From NCBI GenBank assembly GCA_947095585.1, contig OX352763.1:49432481-49496480 (forward strand): a stretch of DNA of 64,000 bases, read 5' to 3'. Of this stretch, positions 27,296 through 37,672 are shown one piece after another; position 1 is the stretch's first letter, and each line of letters starts with the position of its first letter. The DNA is from Nephrocerus scutellatus. Its lineage: Eukaryota; Arthropoda; Insecta; Diptera; Pipunculidae. The notes under the pieces are model-generated. The model was given only the letters and a program-made list of their open reading frames with translations. It was not told the DNA's origin and did no database searches. A program made the translations under genes and the position numbers.

Positions 27296-28150
27296 TTTTT
27301 CATGTATATTCTCTAATAGGAGATACATATGTGTTTAAAATTTGATGAAAATCGGGCTAATTTTTAAAAAATTTACATGGGCACCACTCTGGTCTCAGGG
27401 CCCGTTCATTCCAAAAATTGTACATACGTTTTGTTCATCAGTGATACACATGTGTTTAAAATTTAAAGAAAATCGAGCTAATTTTTTAAAAATTTACATG
27501 TGCACCACTCTCGTCTCAGGGCCCGATCACTCCATAAAATTTACAAAAACTTTGTCCAGCAGTGATACACATGTGTTTAAAATTTGAATAAAATCCTGCT
27601 AATTTTTTAAAAAAATTACACTGGCACTCCTCGGGCCTCGGGCTCAGGGATTTTAATTTACATGGGTACCCCTCATACATAGGAGATACATACTAAACAC
27701 ATATGTATCTCCTATTAGAGAATTTACATGTAAAATTAAATTTACACCCGTGTTGCCCATCGGAGATACACACGTATATTTAAAAAAAAAAATCGGGTTA
27801 ATTTTTTTAAAAAAATTTTGGGGCCCAATGACCATGGGGCCTGGGTCTCCGAAATTTTTACAAAAAGTGTTGTTCATCGGAGATACATACGTATATAAAA
27901 TTTAAAGAAAATCTGGTTCATTTTTAATTTTTTTTATAAGAGCACCCCTCGGCTCTAAGGGGCCCCAAATTTGAATAGAAAGAGTTGTCTCCGCAAATAC
28001 ACATGTGTGCAAAATTTCAATAAAATCGAGCTTTGGGAAGTGGGTTAAAAATTGATCGCAAGATTCCACGACACACAAACAAACAGACACTCGGGCACGT
28101 GAAGTTAATAAAGAGAAATTAAAAATAAAATAAATTGATATAAATCTAGT
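27296..28150 (+). repeat. Dispersed ~120-bp repeat, second cluster
   Basis: The unit 'gatacacatgtgtttaaaat' recurs at 27,322, 27,443, 27,564, 27,764 and 27,882 (spacing about 118-121 bp, one interruption). Each is followed by a '(a/g)aaaatc..gctaatttttt' stretch and a 'ctcagggcccg'-like stretch. The 3' tail (28,000-28,130) matches 25,670-25,800. Several short ORFs here are by-products of the repeat. Confidence 0.7.
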
Positions 28151-28394
28151 CCCCGATTTTGGATCAGTACCTTCCACCAATGTCACAGTATTTTTTATAT
28201 ATTGTTACGAAATTCAGGCTTTCGAGGATTTTGCAAATAAAACACAACACAAGTTTATTCATTTAGATTTATCGAAATCAGCTGTTGCAATTCGAAGTTA
28301 CATCTGCTCTTCAAAAATAAGCAAAAAAAAAAAAAGAAAAAATTACATAAGCTTGAAAAAATTAACGATGCACAGAATAGCGTTCCGTCTCACA

Positions 28395-28600
28395 TAGGAG
28401 AGGTAGAAGAAGTGTCAGAACAACGACTAGTTCGGATGCGTTTAAGCGATCAGTCCAACCCTTTGGAGTTGTCCGAACCAATGTAAGTTTCATGAATATA
28501 ATTGCAGTTCTTTTCAATAAAAACAAAGCAGCGTTTAAATATTTTTAGATTTGTTAGCTTCGCCACCGGCGAAACTAAAGTCTGCCGTTCCACCCATCGT
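28395..28600 (+). pseudogene. Possible PIF/Harbinger transposase 5' fragment
   Basis: An open stretch ends in 'RMRLSDQSNPLELSEP'. A GTAAGT donor follows near 28,485, then a ~60-bp gap ending in 'tatttttag', then 'FVSFATGE'. The 'NP-EL-S' pattern before a phenylalanine resembles the start of insect Harbinger nucleases. The rest of the domain is absent and stops follow. Family assignment is tentative. Confidence 0.25.
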
Positions 28601-28749
28601 TAAACTGTGTGCTGCTTTGTGGTTTTTTGCGGAGGGTGGTTACCAAAAAGGAGGTGGTAAAGACTAAAGACACGAAATCGCTTTATCAATTTGCAAGTAT
28701 TTTCGATGTGACTTTCAATTTCTCTCCTCCGTAACTTCTTCATTTCCAG

Positions 28750-29330
28750 GTTATGTTGTTGCAGGCTTTGTTGAGCTGCGAATGACTTCGGATATTATCC
28801 TTCCTTTGCTGGTAACAATTCTAAAAGTTGTCTCGATCTGGTCCATATTTCAGTTTTATGGAGAGAAGTAAACGTGGTTTTCATACCCAAAGACGGCAAA
28901 TGCTCGCACGTTAGTCCAAAGGATCTCAGACCAATCAGTCTTTCATCATTCCTGTTAAAGACACTGGAAAGACTGATCGATATTTACATACGCAGATCAG
29001 CACGCGTACTGTAAAGGCAAGTCTGTAGAAACAACTCTGCACACACTGGTACGTTCTATTGAAGATTCCCATCACCACAAGGAGTACAGAATGGTGGTAT
29101 TCCTAGAAATTGAAGGTGTTTTTAACAACGCCAACACATCTGCGATTACGGACGAGCTGTCGACTTTGAGGGTGGACGACTCGCTTGGCGAATTGATTAA
29201 TCTTCTGCTAACAAGTAGGATTATTAATTCAAAGCTGGGCGTGTCGTCTGCCAGAAAATCCGTCTGCAGACGAACCCGTCTGCAGAGGTCCTCCCTTCTA
29301 TGGAAGTTAGCTGTAAACGAACTGCTGGGT
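28750..29330 (+). pseudogene. LOA-like reverse transcriptase relic, part 1
   Basis: Broken frames encode RT blocks: 'VVFIPKDGKC', 'LRPISLSSFLLKTLERLID' (28,870-28,990) and 'FLEIEGVFNNAN' (motif A, about 29,100-29,135). The end matches the 'SPLLW..(V)NELL' stretch of motif B (about 29,290-29,325). The motif A aspartate that should follow 'FL' is glutamate here. It resembles the LOA element at 51.7-58.7 kb but is much more diverged, with several frameshifts. It is interrupted at 29,331 by an inverted-repeat transposon and resumes at 30,535. Confidence 0.75.
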
Positions 29331-30534
29331 ACGAATTTTGGTCGCAAATGTGCAAAACTCACCTGAACATGAGATGTCAGTTCGTATACGTATGAGGTGT
29401 ATAGCATAAAATTTTTAAGTGGTGTGATGTTTTTTCTTTCTTTGGGTTAATGTAATTTTAATGAAAGATTCTAGTACAAATTTTTAATCCATTCGATTTT
29501 GTCTCATGTAGACGACATCTCGCGTTTTAGTGTTACTCGTTGTGTTGTGTCTACCTCAAAAAACAATTATGATACAATTACATAATTTGCTAGTTTGCAT
29601 TGACACGTATACGGGCTTCAAATAAAGCTACAATAAATGTGAGCCGAATTGAAAGTAAAATGTCGTAGGAATATATTGATTTTTCTCTTTTGTTGATTAC
29701 AATAACATAAATATTTGGGATTTTTTTAGCATGTATCCGTGTATCAGCGAAACAGTTGGGCTTTCTGTAGAGAAGGTTTTGGCTGTGATCACCGAAATTA
29801 TGAACGAAAGCAGAACTAATGCACTACCAAACTCAATATTGGGTGCCCTTGCTCACTAAACTCTTTTACCCATTTTGCACAGTTGTTTGTTTGTTCTCTT
29901 TATTCTATTTATGTTCTTTATATCCTCATTTATTTTTCATGTCCTCATATAATTTTTATTTTTATTAAATTTTTTATTTCCAATAAAATATTATGTTATA
30001 TTTTTCAATTTACCTTCTTTTTATTACTTTGTGTATTAATTACCGAATTTGTTATTCTTACTTTTCTTTTTATTCTTAATTAAAACATCATTTATAAAAC
30101 ATTATTTATTTTTATACATTCTACTCATTTTATTTTAATTTTCACATTGAAAATAAGACTCCAAGGTCTTAATGTGTACTTTTTGCATCAATCAATAAAA
30201 AATAATAAAAAAAATATATTTTGAACACATATTACCTTAAGCAACAAAAACAGATGTTTTCTCATATACGATACAAGTGTTCTAAATTTATTCTTTAATT
30301 TTTGCCATGAATGCATTTCAGCGATAACTCCATAATTTTACTCACACAAGCAAATTATTTTATTATAGCATTATCGTTATTTGAGGTGGAAACAACAAGT
30401 AACACTGCTGTTGACATTAAAGCAAAATCAAATTATGCGCATGCGCCAAAATCGTACTACTACACACAACATCTACTAACACTACGAACATGCGGTTAAA
30501 ATGTGAGTTTTGCACATTTGCGACCAAAATTCGT
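29331..30534. mobile_element. 1.2-kb inverted-repeat DNA transposon (hAT-like?)
   Basis: Perfect 32-bp terminal inverted repeats at 29,331-29,362 ('ACGAATTTTGGTCGCAAATG'...) and 30,503-30,534. Adding six less perfect outer bases gives ends starting C(A/T)GGG, which would suit hAT elements, but I could not find a convincing 8-bp target duplication. The interior is AT-rich with no transposase, so it is non-autonomous. It splits RT-coding sequence exactly where an intact element would continue. Confidence 0.8.
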
Positions 30535-30890
30535 GCCCTGGTATGCTTAAGAGGTGCAATGTAATGGCTTATGCGGGTGACGTTGCTATTGCCGTCTCAG
30601 GAAAATACCCGAATACCCTAAAGATACTCCTGCAAAATGCTCTCAACAATCTAACTTGCTGGGGTTAGGGTAAATCCTCACAAAACTGAGCTTATCCTAT
30701 TCACCAGGAAATATAAAGTTCCACTTATTAACCCTCCTTCTATAAAAGGTATAAGCTTAACATTCTATGATAGATCCAAATATTTGGGTCTTATTTTGGA
30801 CAGGAAGCTGAGCTGGAAACCTAAAATTCAAGAAAGAGTTCGTTAAGCCACAGTGGCACTCTTCTCATGCAAAAAAGAGCAGAGTAGGCT
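30535..30890 (+). pseudogene. LOA-like reverse transcriptase relic, part 2
   Basis: Continues part 1 beyond the inserted transposon. It has an 'AGDVAIAVSGK' stretch where the RT (Y/F)xDD motif C belongs, so the catalytic pair is damaged (GD in place of DD). This is followed by 'NPHKTELILFTRKYKVPL' and 'SKYLGLILDRKLSWKPKIQ'. Two frames are used. Coding similarity fades after 'ALFSCKK' near 30,885. Confidence 0.75.
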
Positions 30891-31480
30891 GTATCGTCTA
30901 CACGGCCCGAGGGTTTTGAGCGTGACAACGGTTACAAACATTTACTGACAATGCACTGTTTATTTATTTTTTTTTATTTAATTTTATTTAATTTTTATGT
31001 ATGTACATTTAACTTAAATTAAAGTGTTTATCTAGTTTTCCAGTTTATGTTGTAATAAAATAATTTCCGAGTTTAAACCTTTTAATTCAATTCAATTAGT
31101 AATGTAATGTGAGTTGAGCAGAAAACCAACACTATACTATACTATACATGGTCGCATGGCCTATAGTGACGTTTAGACGGCATACGAGTATATTTCAGAG
31201 CGTGCAGCTTTTTTGGCCAAATACAATCGGGGTAAAATACTAATTATATTGCACGGTAATTGCAATATAAACTTTGCCAAGCCATCATCACATGTATCTT
31301 TAATGACTGAATATCTTACACATGCGGAAATACAGAGTCGGGCAATTCATTCCACAACATTTTTGAGCGGCTAAAGAAGAAATGTTTGAATTGATCATTA
31401 CATCCAAAGATAGGTCTAAAATTGTTTTCGTTAGTATTATAAAAAAAATATGACATTGCTACGACTTGCACCGTAGCTCA
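30891..31480. other. AT-rich spacer, no gene seen
   Basis: Contains a short 'ctatactatactatac' microsatellite near 31,130. Nothing else recognisable. Confidence 0.4.
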
Positions 31481-31717
31481 TCACACACATCACCATTACA
31501 TCACATTATATATAAATTATTTATAAGCGAATATTAATGTTCATAACCACTAACTGTGAAGTGGCTGAATATTGCACATTGGATATTGCATATCACTGCC
31601 TAAACAGAGTAATGCAGCTTTTAGTTTCAACTCATAAAAAATTTGAGTAGTTTTCAATTAAATTTGTAGAGAAAAGAAGTGAGCAGCAGTAACTAATGCA
31701 TCGAAATGGTATGCTAC

Positions 31718-32125
31718 GAATGTCGCTTTGAAACATGCTGGCCAATTATTCATCATCAAATTTCTTTTGCATGGTTCTCTCCCTTCTGTTATTGATCAAA
31801 GAGTTATTTACTCTAGTTACTGTAAACATGAGTAAGGATAAGATAAGCGAAAAGAAAAGGAAATAGTTGCAAGGAAGCTTGCAGGTTTTCATTGTTATAT
31901 GCCTCTTTTTTTGTAACTTATAGTAGTATTTGTTTTTCTGTAAGACGACCAACACGAGAGCACTGTATCACTTTATGCAATGGGGAGAGAACGAGCAGAG
32001 CAGAGCACCGATAGAAAATAACAGAGGCTATACTATCACTACGGCTGCGGTAAAGAATTCAGTACCTTGTGCTTGTGCTGCACAAAAAAGGGCAGGCAGT
32101 CGGTATACACGAAATTGCGGAATTA
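31718..32125. repeat. ~410-bp repeat, copy 1 (offset 469 bp)
   Basis: 'gaatgtcgctttgaaacatg' through 'gcaggcagtcggtatacacg' recurs at 32,187-32,590 with roughly 90% identity by eye. Short ORFs on both strands occur in both copies at the same relative positions and look incidental. A flanking segment ('gcatatcactgc..aaac..agtaatgcag') also occurs twice, at ~31,588 and ~32,878. Confidence 0.8.
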
Positions 32126-32186
32126 ATAACAAAAAAATTAAGTAATTTTAAAATAAATTGAAGAGAAATGAAATTTGAAGAGAGAA

Positions 32187-32590
32187 GAATGTCGCTTTGA
32201 AACATGCAGCCCAATTATTCATCATTAAATTTCTTTTGCATGGTTCTCTCCCTTCTGTAATTGATCGAAGAGTTATTTACTCTAGGTACTGTAAACATAA
32301 GTAAGGATAAGATAAGCAAAAAGAAAACGAAATAGTAGCAAGGAAGCTTGTAGGTTTTCATTGTGATGCCTCTTTTTTGTACCTTATAGTAATATTTTTT
32401 TCTGTAAGACGACCTACACGAGAGCACTGTATCACTTTATGCAATGGTGAGAGGACGAGCAGAGCAGAGCACCGATAGAAAATGAACAGAGACTATACTA
32501 TCACTACGGCTGCGGTAAAGAATTAAGTAGCTGCGCAGCTTTTGCTGCACAAAAAATGGCAGGCAGTCGGTCTACACAAAATTGCGGCTA
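32187..32590. repeat. ~410-bp repeat, copy 2
   Basis: Second direct copy of 31,718-32,125, diverged by substitutions and small indels. The accompanying flank segment lies downstream here (32,770-32,910) but upstream of copy 1 (31,490-31,620). The arrangement is therefore flank-repeat-repeat-flank, not a simple two-unit array. Confidence 0.8.
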
Positions 32591-33029
32591 CATTTTAAAC
32601 CGACTTACAGTTTGCTTGTAGGGCGACAATTTGACATTTACATTTTGCTATTTGCATCTATGCAGCATAAACTGTGCAGCGGCTGAATTCTTGACCGCAG
32701 CCGACTACTGCATATGTTTGTTTCGTTCTGCTAAAGCTATGAGCTTGATTGTATGTTATTGAAATCACATACTTCATCATAAATCACATCAAATACAACA
32801 GAATAAATAATTTATAAGCTGATCAAAAGGTTCATAACAATTTATTGTGAGGCGGGTGCATATTGCATATTGAATATAGCATATCACTGCGCAAACAAAG
32901 TAATGCAGTTGCGTCGATAGTAGTAGGAGAAGTAAGAGCTGTTAAAAAAATTAGTGCGTGTAATCTTTACGCGCGGTTGGAGTGAAATTCTTTGCCGTTG
33001 TGGCCAAGATTACGATTAAATTAAAAGGC

Positions 33030-33365
33030 ACGAGTCGCTTGGGAAATTGCTTAGTTCCCAAAATTCCAGCCCATGATGATCATAATCCAGAATTTTCATA
33101 GGAACAAGTCTTATATTCGCATCTTAGTCCTACATTCCGAATTTCATGCGAATCACTTGAGAAATTGCTTTGTTCCTGAAATCCAGACCATAATGATCAT
33201 ATTCAAGAATTTCCATAGGAAGAAATCTTGTAGTCACATCTTAGTCCTACATTCCGAATTTCATACGAATCGATTGAGAAATTGATTTGCTCCAGAGATT
33301 CCAGACCATATTGATCATCTTCCAGAATTTCCATAGGAAGAAATCTTATAATCACATCAAAGAAT
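33030..33365 (-). repeat. 118-bp minisatellite, reverse orientation, ~3 copies
   Basis: Reverse complement of the 24,650-25,165 family. 'cttagtcctacattccgaat' recurs at about 33,122 and 33,241, and 'ccagaatttccatagga' and 'ttgagaaattg' appear in each unit. Confidence 0.85.
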
Positions 33366-33399
33366 GCTAGTTAGTTCCTCATGACCAAATCCCAGTGGA

Positions 33400-33546
33400 T
33401 ATTAAAAGTTTGACATAACATCTGTTAAAAACGTACCCTAACATCTGTTAAAAAAGTAACTTAACATCTGTTAAATGTGACATTTAACATTTGAGTTTTT
33501 GAACTTGGTTTAAGGGGACCTTGTAGTGAGACGTTGTCACGTAAAA
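33400..33546. repeat. Short triplication plus 'gacgttgtcacgt' end motif
   Basis: 'taacatctgttaaaa' occurs three times (33,418-33,475), and 'gtgagacgttgtcacgt' ends at 33,545. The latter and 'gtgacatttaaca' are the inverted counterpart of 23,851-23,950. Retroelement coding sequence resumes immediately after. Confidence 0.6.
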
Positions 33547-34473
33547 AAGCCATAGGTAGCCGTTGGGGTCTTCAGCCCCATATAACCCATTGGCTATATA
33601 TCGTGGTAGTAAGACCTACTCTACTATACGGTGTGAATGTATGGTGTATGTAATTAAACCTTGACATTGTAAGCAAATTCCAAAGATCAGCTACTCTATG
33701 CATGAGCGGAGCATTTCGTACAACCCCCTCCGCCGTATTCGAAATCCTGTTCGACCTTACACCACTAGACATTTACAGCAAGCAAGTAGCTTTTCGTCGT
33801 GATGCTATCTCCCAATCGACTAGAAATGAAATTGGTCACTACTCTATCCTGAATTTAGTCAGGATCCCAGACAGCATAGACTACACCATTCCGCAGATCA
33901 TTCTGGGACGAAGACGCCTACCTAGAAGATGAACACATTCCACAGACGGGTCAAAAACTAATGACGGAGTTGGCGGAGGTGTTTTCTCACAAAAGCTAAA
34001 TCTTAGCCTCTCTTTCCGTCTTCCAAATCACTGTAGTGTTTTCCAGGCTGAAATTATGGTAATCAGTGAAGACTTGTCTTGGCTGAAGAGTAACGTCATA
34101 TCCGCTAAGGATATTCGTATATTCTCAGATAGCCAAGCACTGAAATCCCTGGAATCAGTCTTCACAAGTTCAATTTTAGCCCTTAACTGCCGTGTTGGGT
34201 GCCGGAGCACAGGGACATTCCGGGCAACTGTTTGGCTGACGAACTCCAATCCATCGCTACATGCAAATTCTTGTTAAAGCGGGATGCTAACGTAAAAACT
34301 ATCTGTAGGTGGTCAAACGGTACAACTTGCACAGCGACAAAGCAGATTTGGCCCAAGCTGGATCCGAAACGCTCCAAGTGTTTGATCTCTCAAAAAAGAT
34401 CGCACATCGGTGCTATTGTAGGTGTCATCACTGGACACTGTCTCATAGGCAGCCATGCAGCAAGACTAGGAGC
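33547..34473 (+). pseudogene. LOA-like ORF2 relic: connection, RNase H, tail
   Basis: Frames decode the thumb/connection region ('WLYIVVVRPTLLYG', 'SATLCMSGAFRTTPSAVFEI'), then RNase H blocks 'STDGSKTNDGVGGGVFS', 'CSVFQAEIMVI', 'IRIFSDSQALKSLES' and a 'HRDIPGNCLADEL' block. The conserved end 'IGAIVGVITGHCLIGSHAAR' follows. Several frameshifts and stops are present. The coding sequence breaks at 34,466-34,473 because of the P-type transposon and resumes at 41,333. It may be the continuation of the RT pieces at 28.75-30.89 kb or a second copy. Confidence 0.8.
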
Positions 34474-34516
34474 ACAGAAAAAAATAACATATACAGAAGG
34501 AAACCTACGAACAAAA

Positions 34517-34790
34517 CTTTTCTGATTTTTGAAATTGTCTTTTTACAAAAACAACAATTGGATGAGAATAAAACACTGCAATGTATCAATATCAAATTCT
34601 CAAATTCTCTGTTTGAGAATTTTACGGTGGTTGTGTGCATTTTGCTTTGTATTTGTGTATTGTTTTGATTTTCGATCATTTCTATGTATATTCTAAAATA
34701 CATACTCATTCATGCATACAATTTCTACGATCACTCAATGAAATGCATATTATTGTTGTTTCTTATGTATTTTTTGTTTTTTCCTTCATA
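34517..34790. other. P-transposon 5' subterminal region, non-coding
   Basis: AT-rich sequence between the left inverted repeat and the Helitron. It contains 'caaattctcaaattctctgtttgagaatttt', an imperfect hairpin. No transposase N-terminus is seen. Confidence 0.45.
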
Positions 34791-36535
34791 TCTTTATATA
34801 TATAATTCTACCGTACGTGTGTATATCACGGAACTCCTCCTAAACGGCTGGACCGATTTGAATGAATTTTTGTATGCGTTTGGGTGATTGGGTGGATGGT
34901 TTAGATTCACAAATCAGCCCGGCAGATGGCGCGGGTATCGTTTTTTTTTCTTCAAAAATTCTTATAAATGGAACAATTTGGCTCAAATTCACATTTGACA
35001 GTGTCTGGCATCAAGCTCTTTTGTCGAAAATGAATGCTTATGGAATTAATAACACCCTGCTCAATAGTAACTACCTTTCTGACCGTTCAATCCAGGTCGT
35101 ATTGGACGGATTCAAATCCAATGTTCACCGCATAAACGCCGGTGTTCCTCAAGGCTCTGTTTTATCTCCGACACTCTTTCTAATTTTCATTAATGATCTC
35201 CTATCCACCACCTCTAATCCAATCCATTCTTTCACTGATGACAGTACTCTTAGCTTCTCATATGACTTCACGCTTTCTGCACGACCCTCTTCGTTACAAG
35301 TGGAACTTGAACAACAACGTATGTTAAGCACGTTAAATTCTAACCTTGACAGCATAACAAGGTGGGGACTACATAATAGAGTTGAATTTAACGCTTCTAA
35401 AACCCAATGCTGTCTTCTGTCGTCTAAGCGTAATTTAAACTCCCAACCTTTATCCCTGAATGGTTCTTGCATCAAAGAAACTGAAAAGCTTTCAATTCTC
35501 GGTGTGTGCGTCAACAACAAGCTTCGTTGGAACGACATATTTGCCATCGCAAAAAATGCTACGAGATGTTTAGGTTTCCTAAAACGGTGCAAGATGTACT
35601 TCACTCCTTCAGAACTGGCTACTATTTACAAGGCGTATATTCGCCCTAAACTCGAATACAATTGTATTGTCTGGGCAGGTGCCCCCAAGACTACATTGCA
35701 TCTACTAGACAGAGTTCAGAACCGCGCGTTAAAACCTATCGGTGACGTTCATATCGCGAAAACAATCGAATCGCTTGAACATCGTAGGAATGTTTCATGC
35801 CTGTCACTGTTTTATCGCTTTTTCCACAAGCTGTGTTCAAAAGAAATATCCAGATGCTTCCCGCCTATTCTCCAACCCATCCGTAATACCCGTGCCTCAA
35901 CTCGAGCTCACGGGTCTACCATTAAGCCTATCTTCGGACGTACTAACCAATTCAGAGATTCCTTCTTTAGCCGCACGATTGTTATATGGAATGATTGGCC
36001 TGATTCTGTGTTTCCGCATTTTTATGATATACAGTAGTTTAAGACTCGCGTGCATAGACATCTCATCTTTTCCTCTCCCTAATTTTCTAACGCCCACGCT
36101 GTGCTAAGCATTATTATAGGGTGCAAACCCCTTTAGCGTGTGTACATTATAAAAAAAATATAATATTTAAATAAAAAGAAAGTCGTTGACAAAATTTGGA
36201 CCCTGTAGGTGGCGCTGGGGTGTTAAATGTAGTTTTTCCTGTATATGATCTTCATATAAAGAATATTCGAACAAGTTTGCCTGTATAAGTGTCGATTCTA
36301 TAGTTTCCTGGATTGGTGAGTTGGTTAGTTAGTGGGGTGTAAGTGGGCGTGGCGTCAGTGGGCGGGAGGTCAGTAGGATGGGGCAGCCGGGAAATGCCGG
36401 GTATTTCTGCTAATACTGATGTGACTAATACTGTGACGCGATATCGCAAAACAAATAGCTTTTCACAAGTTCACAAAACGATCACAAACAAATTTATTGA
36501 AAGTGGGACAGGACAACGTCTGTCGGGTCAGCTAG
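34791..36535 (+). mobile_element. Helitron carrying a retroposon fragment
   Basis: 5' end 'TCTTTATATATATAATTC' at 34,791, preceded by A. It is followed by the insect-typical 'aacggctggaccgatttgaa'. 3' end 'gtcgggtcagCTAG' at 36,535, followed by T. A potential terminal hairpin with stem GACAG/CTGTC lies about 11 bp before the end. No Rep/helicase ORF is present, so it is non-autonomous. The middle (about 34,990-36,180) is a 5'-truncated non-LTR retroposon. It lies inside the P-type transposon. Confidence 0.75.
34990..36180 (+). pseudogene. 5'-truncated non-LTR retroposon RT (CR1/L2-like?)
   Basis: One open frame of about 350 codons, 34,990-36,037. It starts inside RT motif A ('FDSVWHQALL') and shows motif B 'AGVPQGSVLSPTLFLIFIND', motif C 'SFTDDSTLSFS' (DD preserved, normally (F/Y)ADD) and 'YIRPKLEYNCIVWAG'. 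It ends with a C-terminal tail through 'FPHFYDIQ'. The endonuclease and N-terminal RT are missing, as in normal 5' truncation. An A/T-rich 3' tail ('ataaaaagaaagtcg') follows. The open frame suggests a fairly young insertion; activity is impossible without the 5' half. Clade is uncertain (CR1/Jockey group). Confidence 0.8.
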
Positions 36536-37672
36536 TTTCATATAAAAAACAAACACAAATTATATTGGTGTTGGTTTATTTTTGTTATTGAACGCGAATA
36601 TGTACACAACCAACACTCTGACCAGTAGCACAAAAAAAACTACTTTTGCCAGCATATGTATAACTAAACATACAGCAGAGATTAAACGCCATTCCCGAAT
36701 TAAACATGCAATGTGCTGAAGAAGATTTTTTTCAGAGAAGTTCCCGAAAAGTATCAAAATATAAAGACGTACTCCTCTACAGTTAACAAAGTTCAAGACC
36801 TTGAATTTCATAATTTGGACAACATTCCTAGCTCATCGCATAGGTGTAGTGAAGATTTACGTTGCGGATCTGCCAAAAATTGTATTTTAAAGCTACTAAA
36901 AATGTTAAATTACTAAAAAACGATTTGTGTTCCAAAAAAATTTAATTACAAGTTTAAAAAAAAAATGTAAGGTTAAGTAAAAAAACTCGAAACAACAATC
37001 CCAAAATGGGTTGGAATATTTAATTAACAATCAAGAAATCAATGAGGATAGCAAGGATTTTGGTAAATGTTTGGTTCTAAGAAAAAGCAAATTTTCCGGT
37101 TGGCCTCCAAAACAAAAATTGATTTCTCAGAAATTATATTTCAAATCCCCATCAACATATAATTATATGCGTGACATTCTCGGCTTGATGGGTTTGCGGA
37201 TTCGGGGGACTTACGGTCGAAAGATTTAGCCAAAAATATTTGTGTATTTTTAATTAGAGGTTTATTTTTAATCTATAAATATGTTGTATCATATTTTACC
37301 AACGCTACAAACATCAAAAGTATCGATTTAGTAGACATTATAAAAAAATATTACAGTTCTTTCCGAAATAGGGTTTAGTGTGAAGTGTGTTGTATGTGAC
37401 CAAGGTCCAAATATTCGGCTTGCCTTTAAGATTTGAGGCGTGGAACCAGAAAATCCGTTCTTTTACGTACACGAACAAAAAAGATTTGCGTTATACTACG
37501 TACCCCATTTAATTAAATCTGTACGTAATAATTTGATAAGTTCTGATCTTAAAACCAATGATGGTATTGTAAGTTGGAGAGTACTTAGCGAATTATATTC
37601 TTGTGACACCACAAGTACAACTAGATTATGTCCGAAACTAACTCCTAGACATATCAGTCCTAAAAAGTTTGA
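35764..37672 (+). repeat. Tandem duplication unit, copy 1 (1,909 bp)
   Basis: The unit runs from inside the retroposon, through the Helitron 3' end, into the transposase gene, and is repeated at 37,673-39,572. At the join, 'agtttgaa' (transposase) is followed by 'atcgaatcgcttg' (retroposon), with only 2-4 bp of microhomology. Copy 1 keeps 'RLCPKLTPRHISPKKFE' of the transposase. Confidence 0.92.
36536..37672 (+). pseudogene. P/THAP9-type transposase, central part (copy 1)
   Basis: Broken frames. About 36,780-36,916 encodes 'KVQDLEFHNLDNI' and nearby residues. 37,080-37,200 encodes 'LISQKLYFKSPSTYNYMRDI', a hallmark block of P-family transposases. 37,365-37,672 encodes 'VKCVVCDQGPNIRLAFK', 'YVPHLIKSVRNNL' and 'RLCPKLTPRHISPKKFE'. 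These correspond to the RNase-H-like catalytic and GTP-binding middle region. Stops separate the blocks, so it is a pseudogene. Confidence 0.8.

Noticed and set aside
29883..30083. 66-codon hydrophobic ORF
   Set aside because: AT-rich interior of the non-autonomous transposon; composition alone explains the Phe/Ile/Leu-rich product.
30920..33546. Element with 'GTGACAACG' inverted ends
   Set aside because: The match at 30,923 to the 33,540 end is only about nine bases, too short to claim.
34056..34377. Overlapping ORFs on both strands around 34.0-34.4 kb
   Set aside because: They are frames of, or shadows to, the decayed RNase H domain of the LOA-like relic.
35149..35604. 151-codon minus-strand ORF
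   Set aside because: Antisense shadow of the retroposon RT frame, which carries the real motifs.
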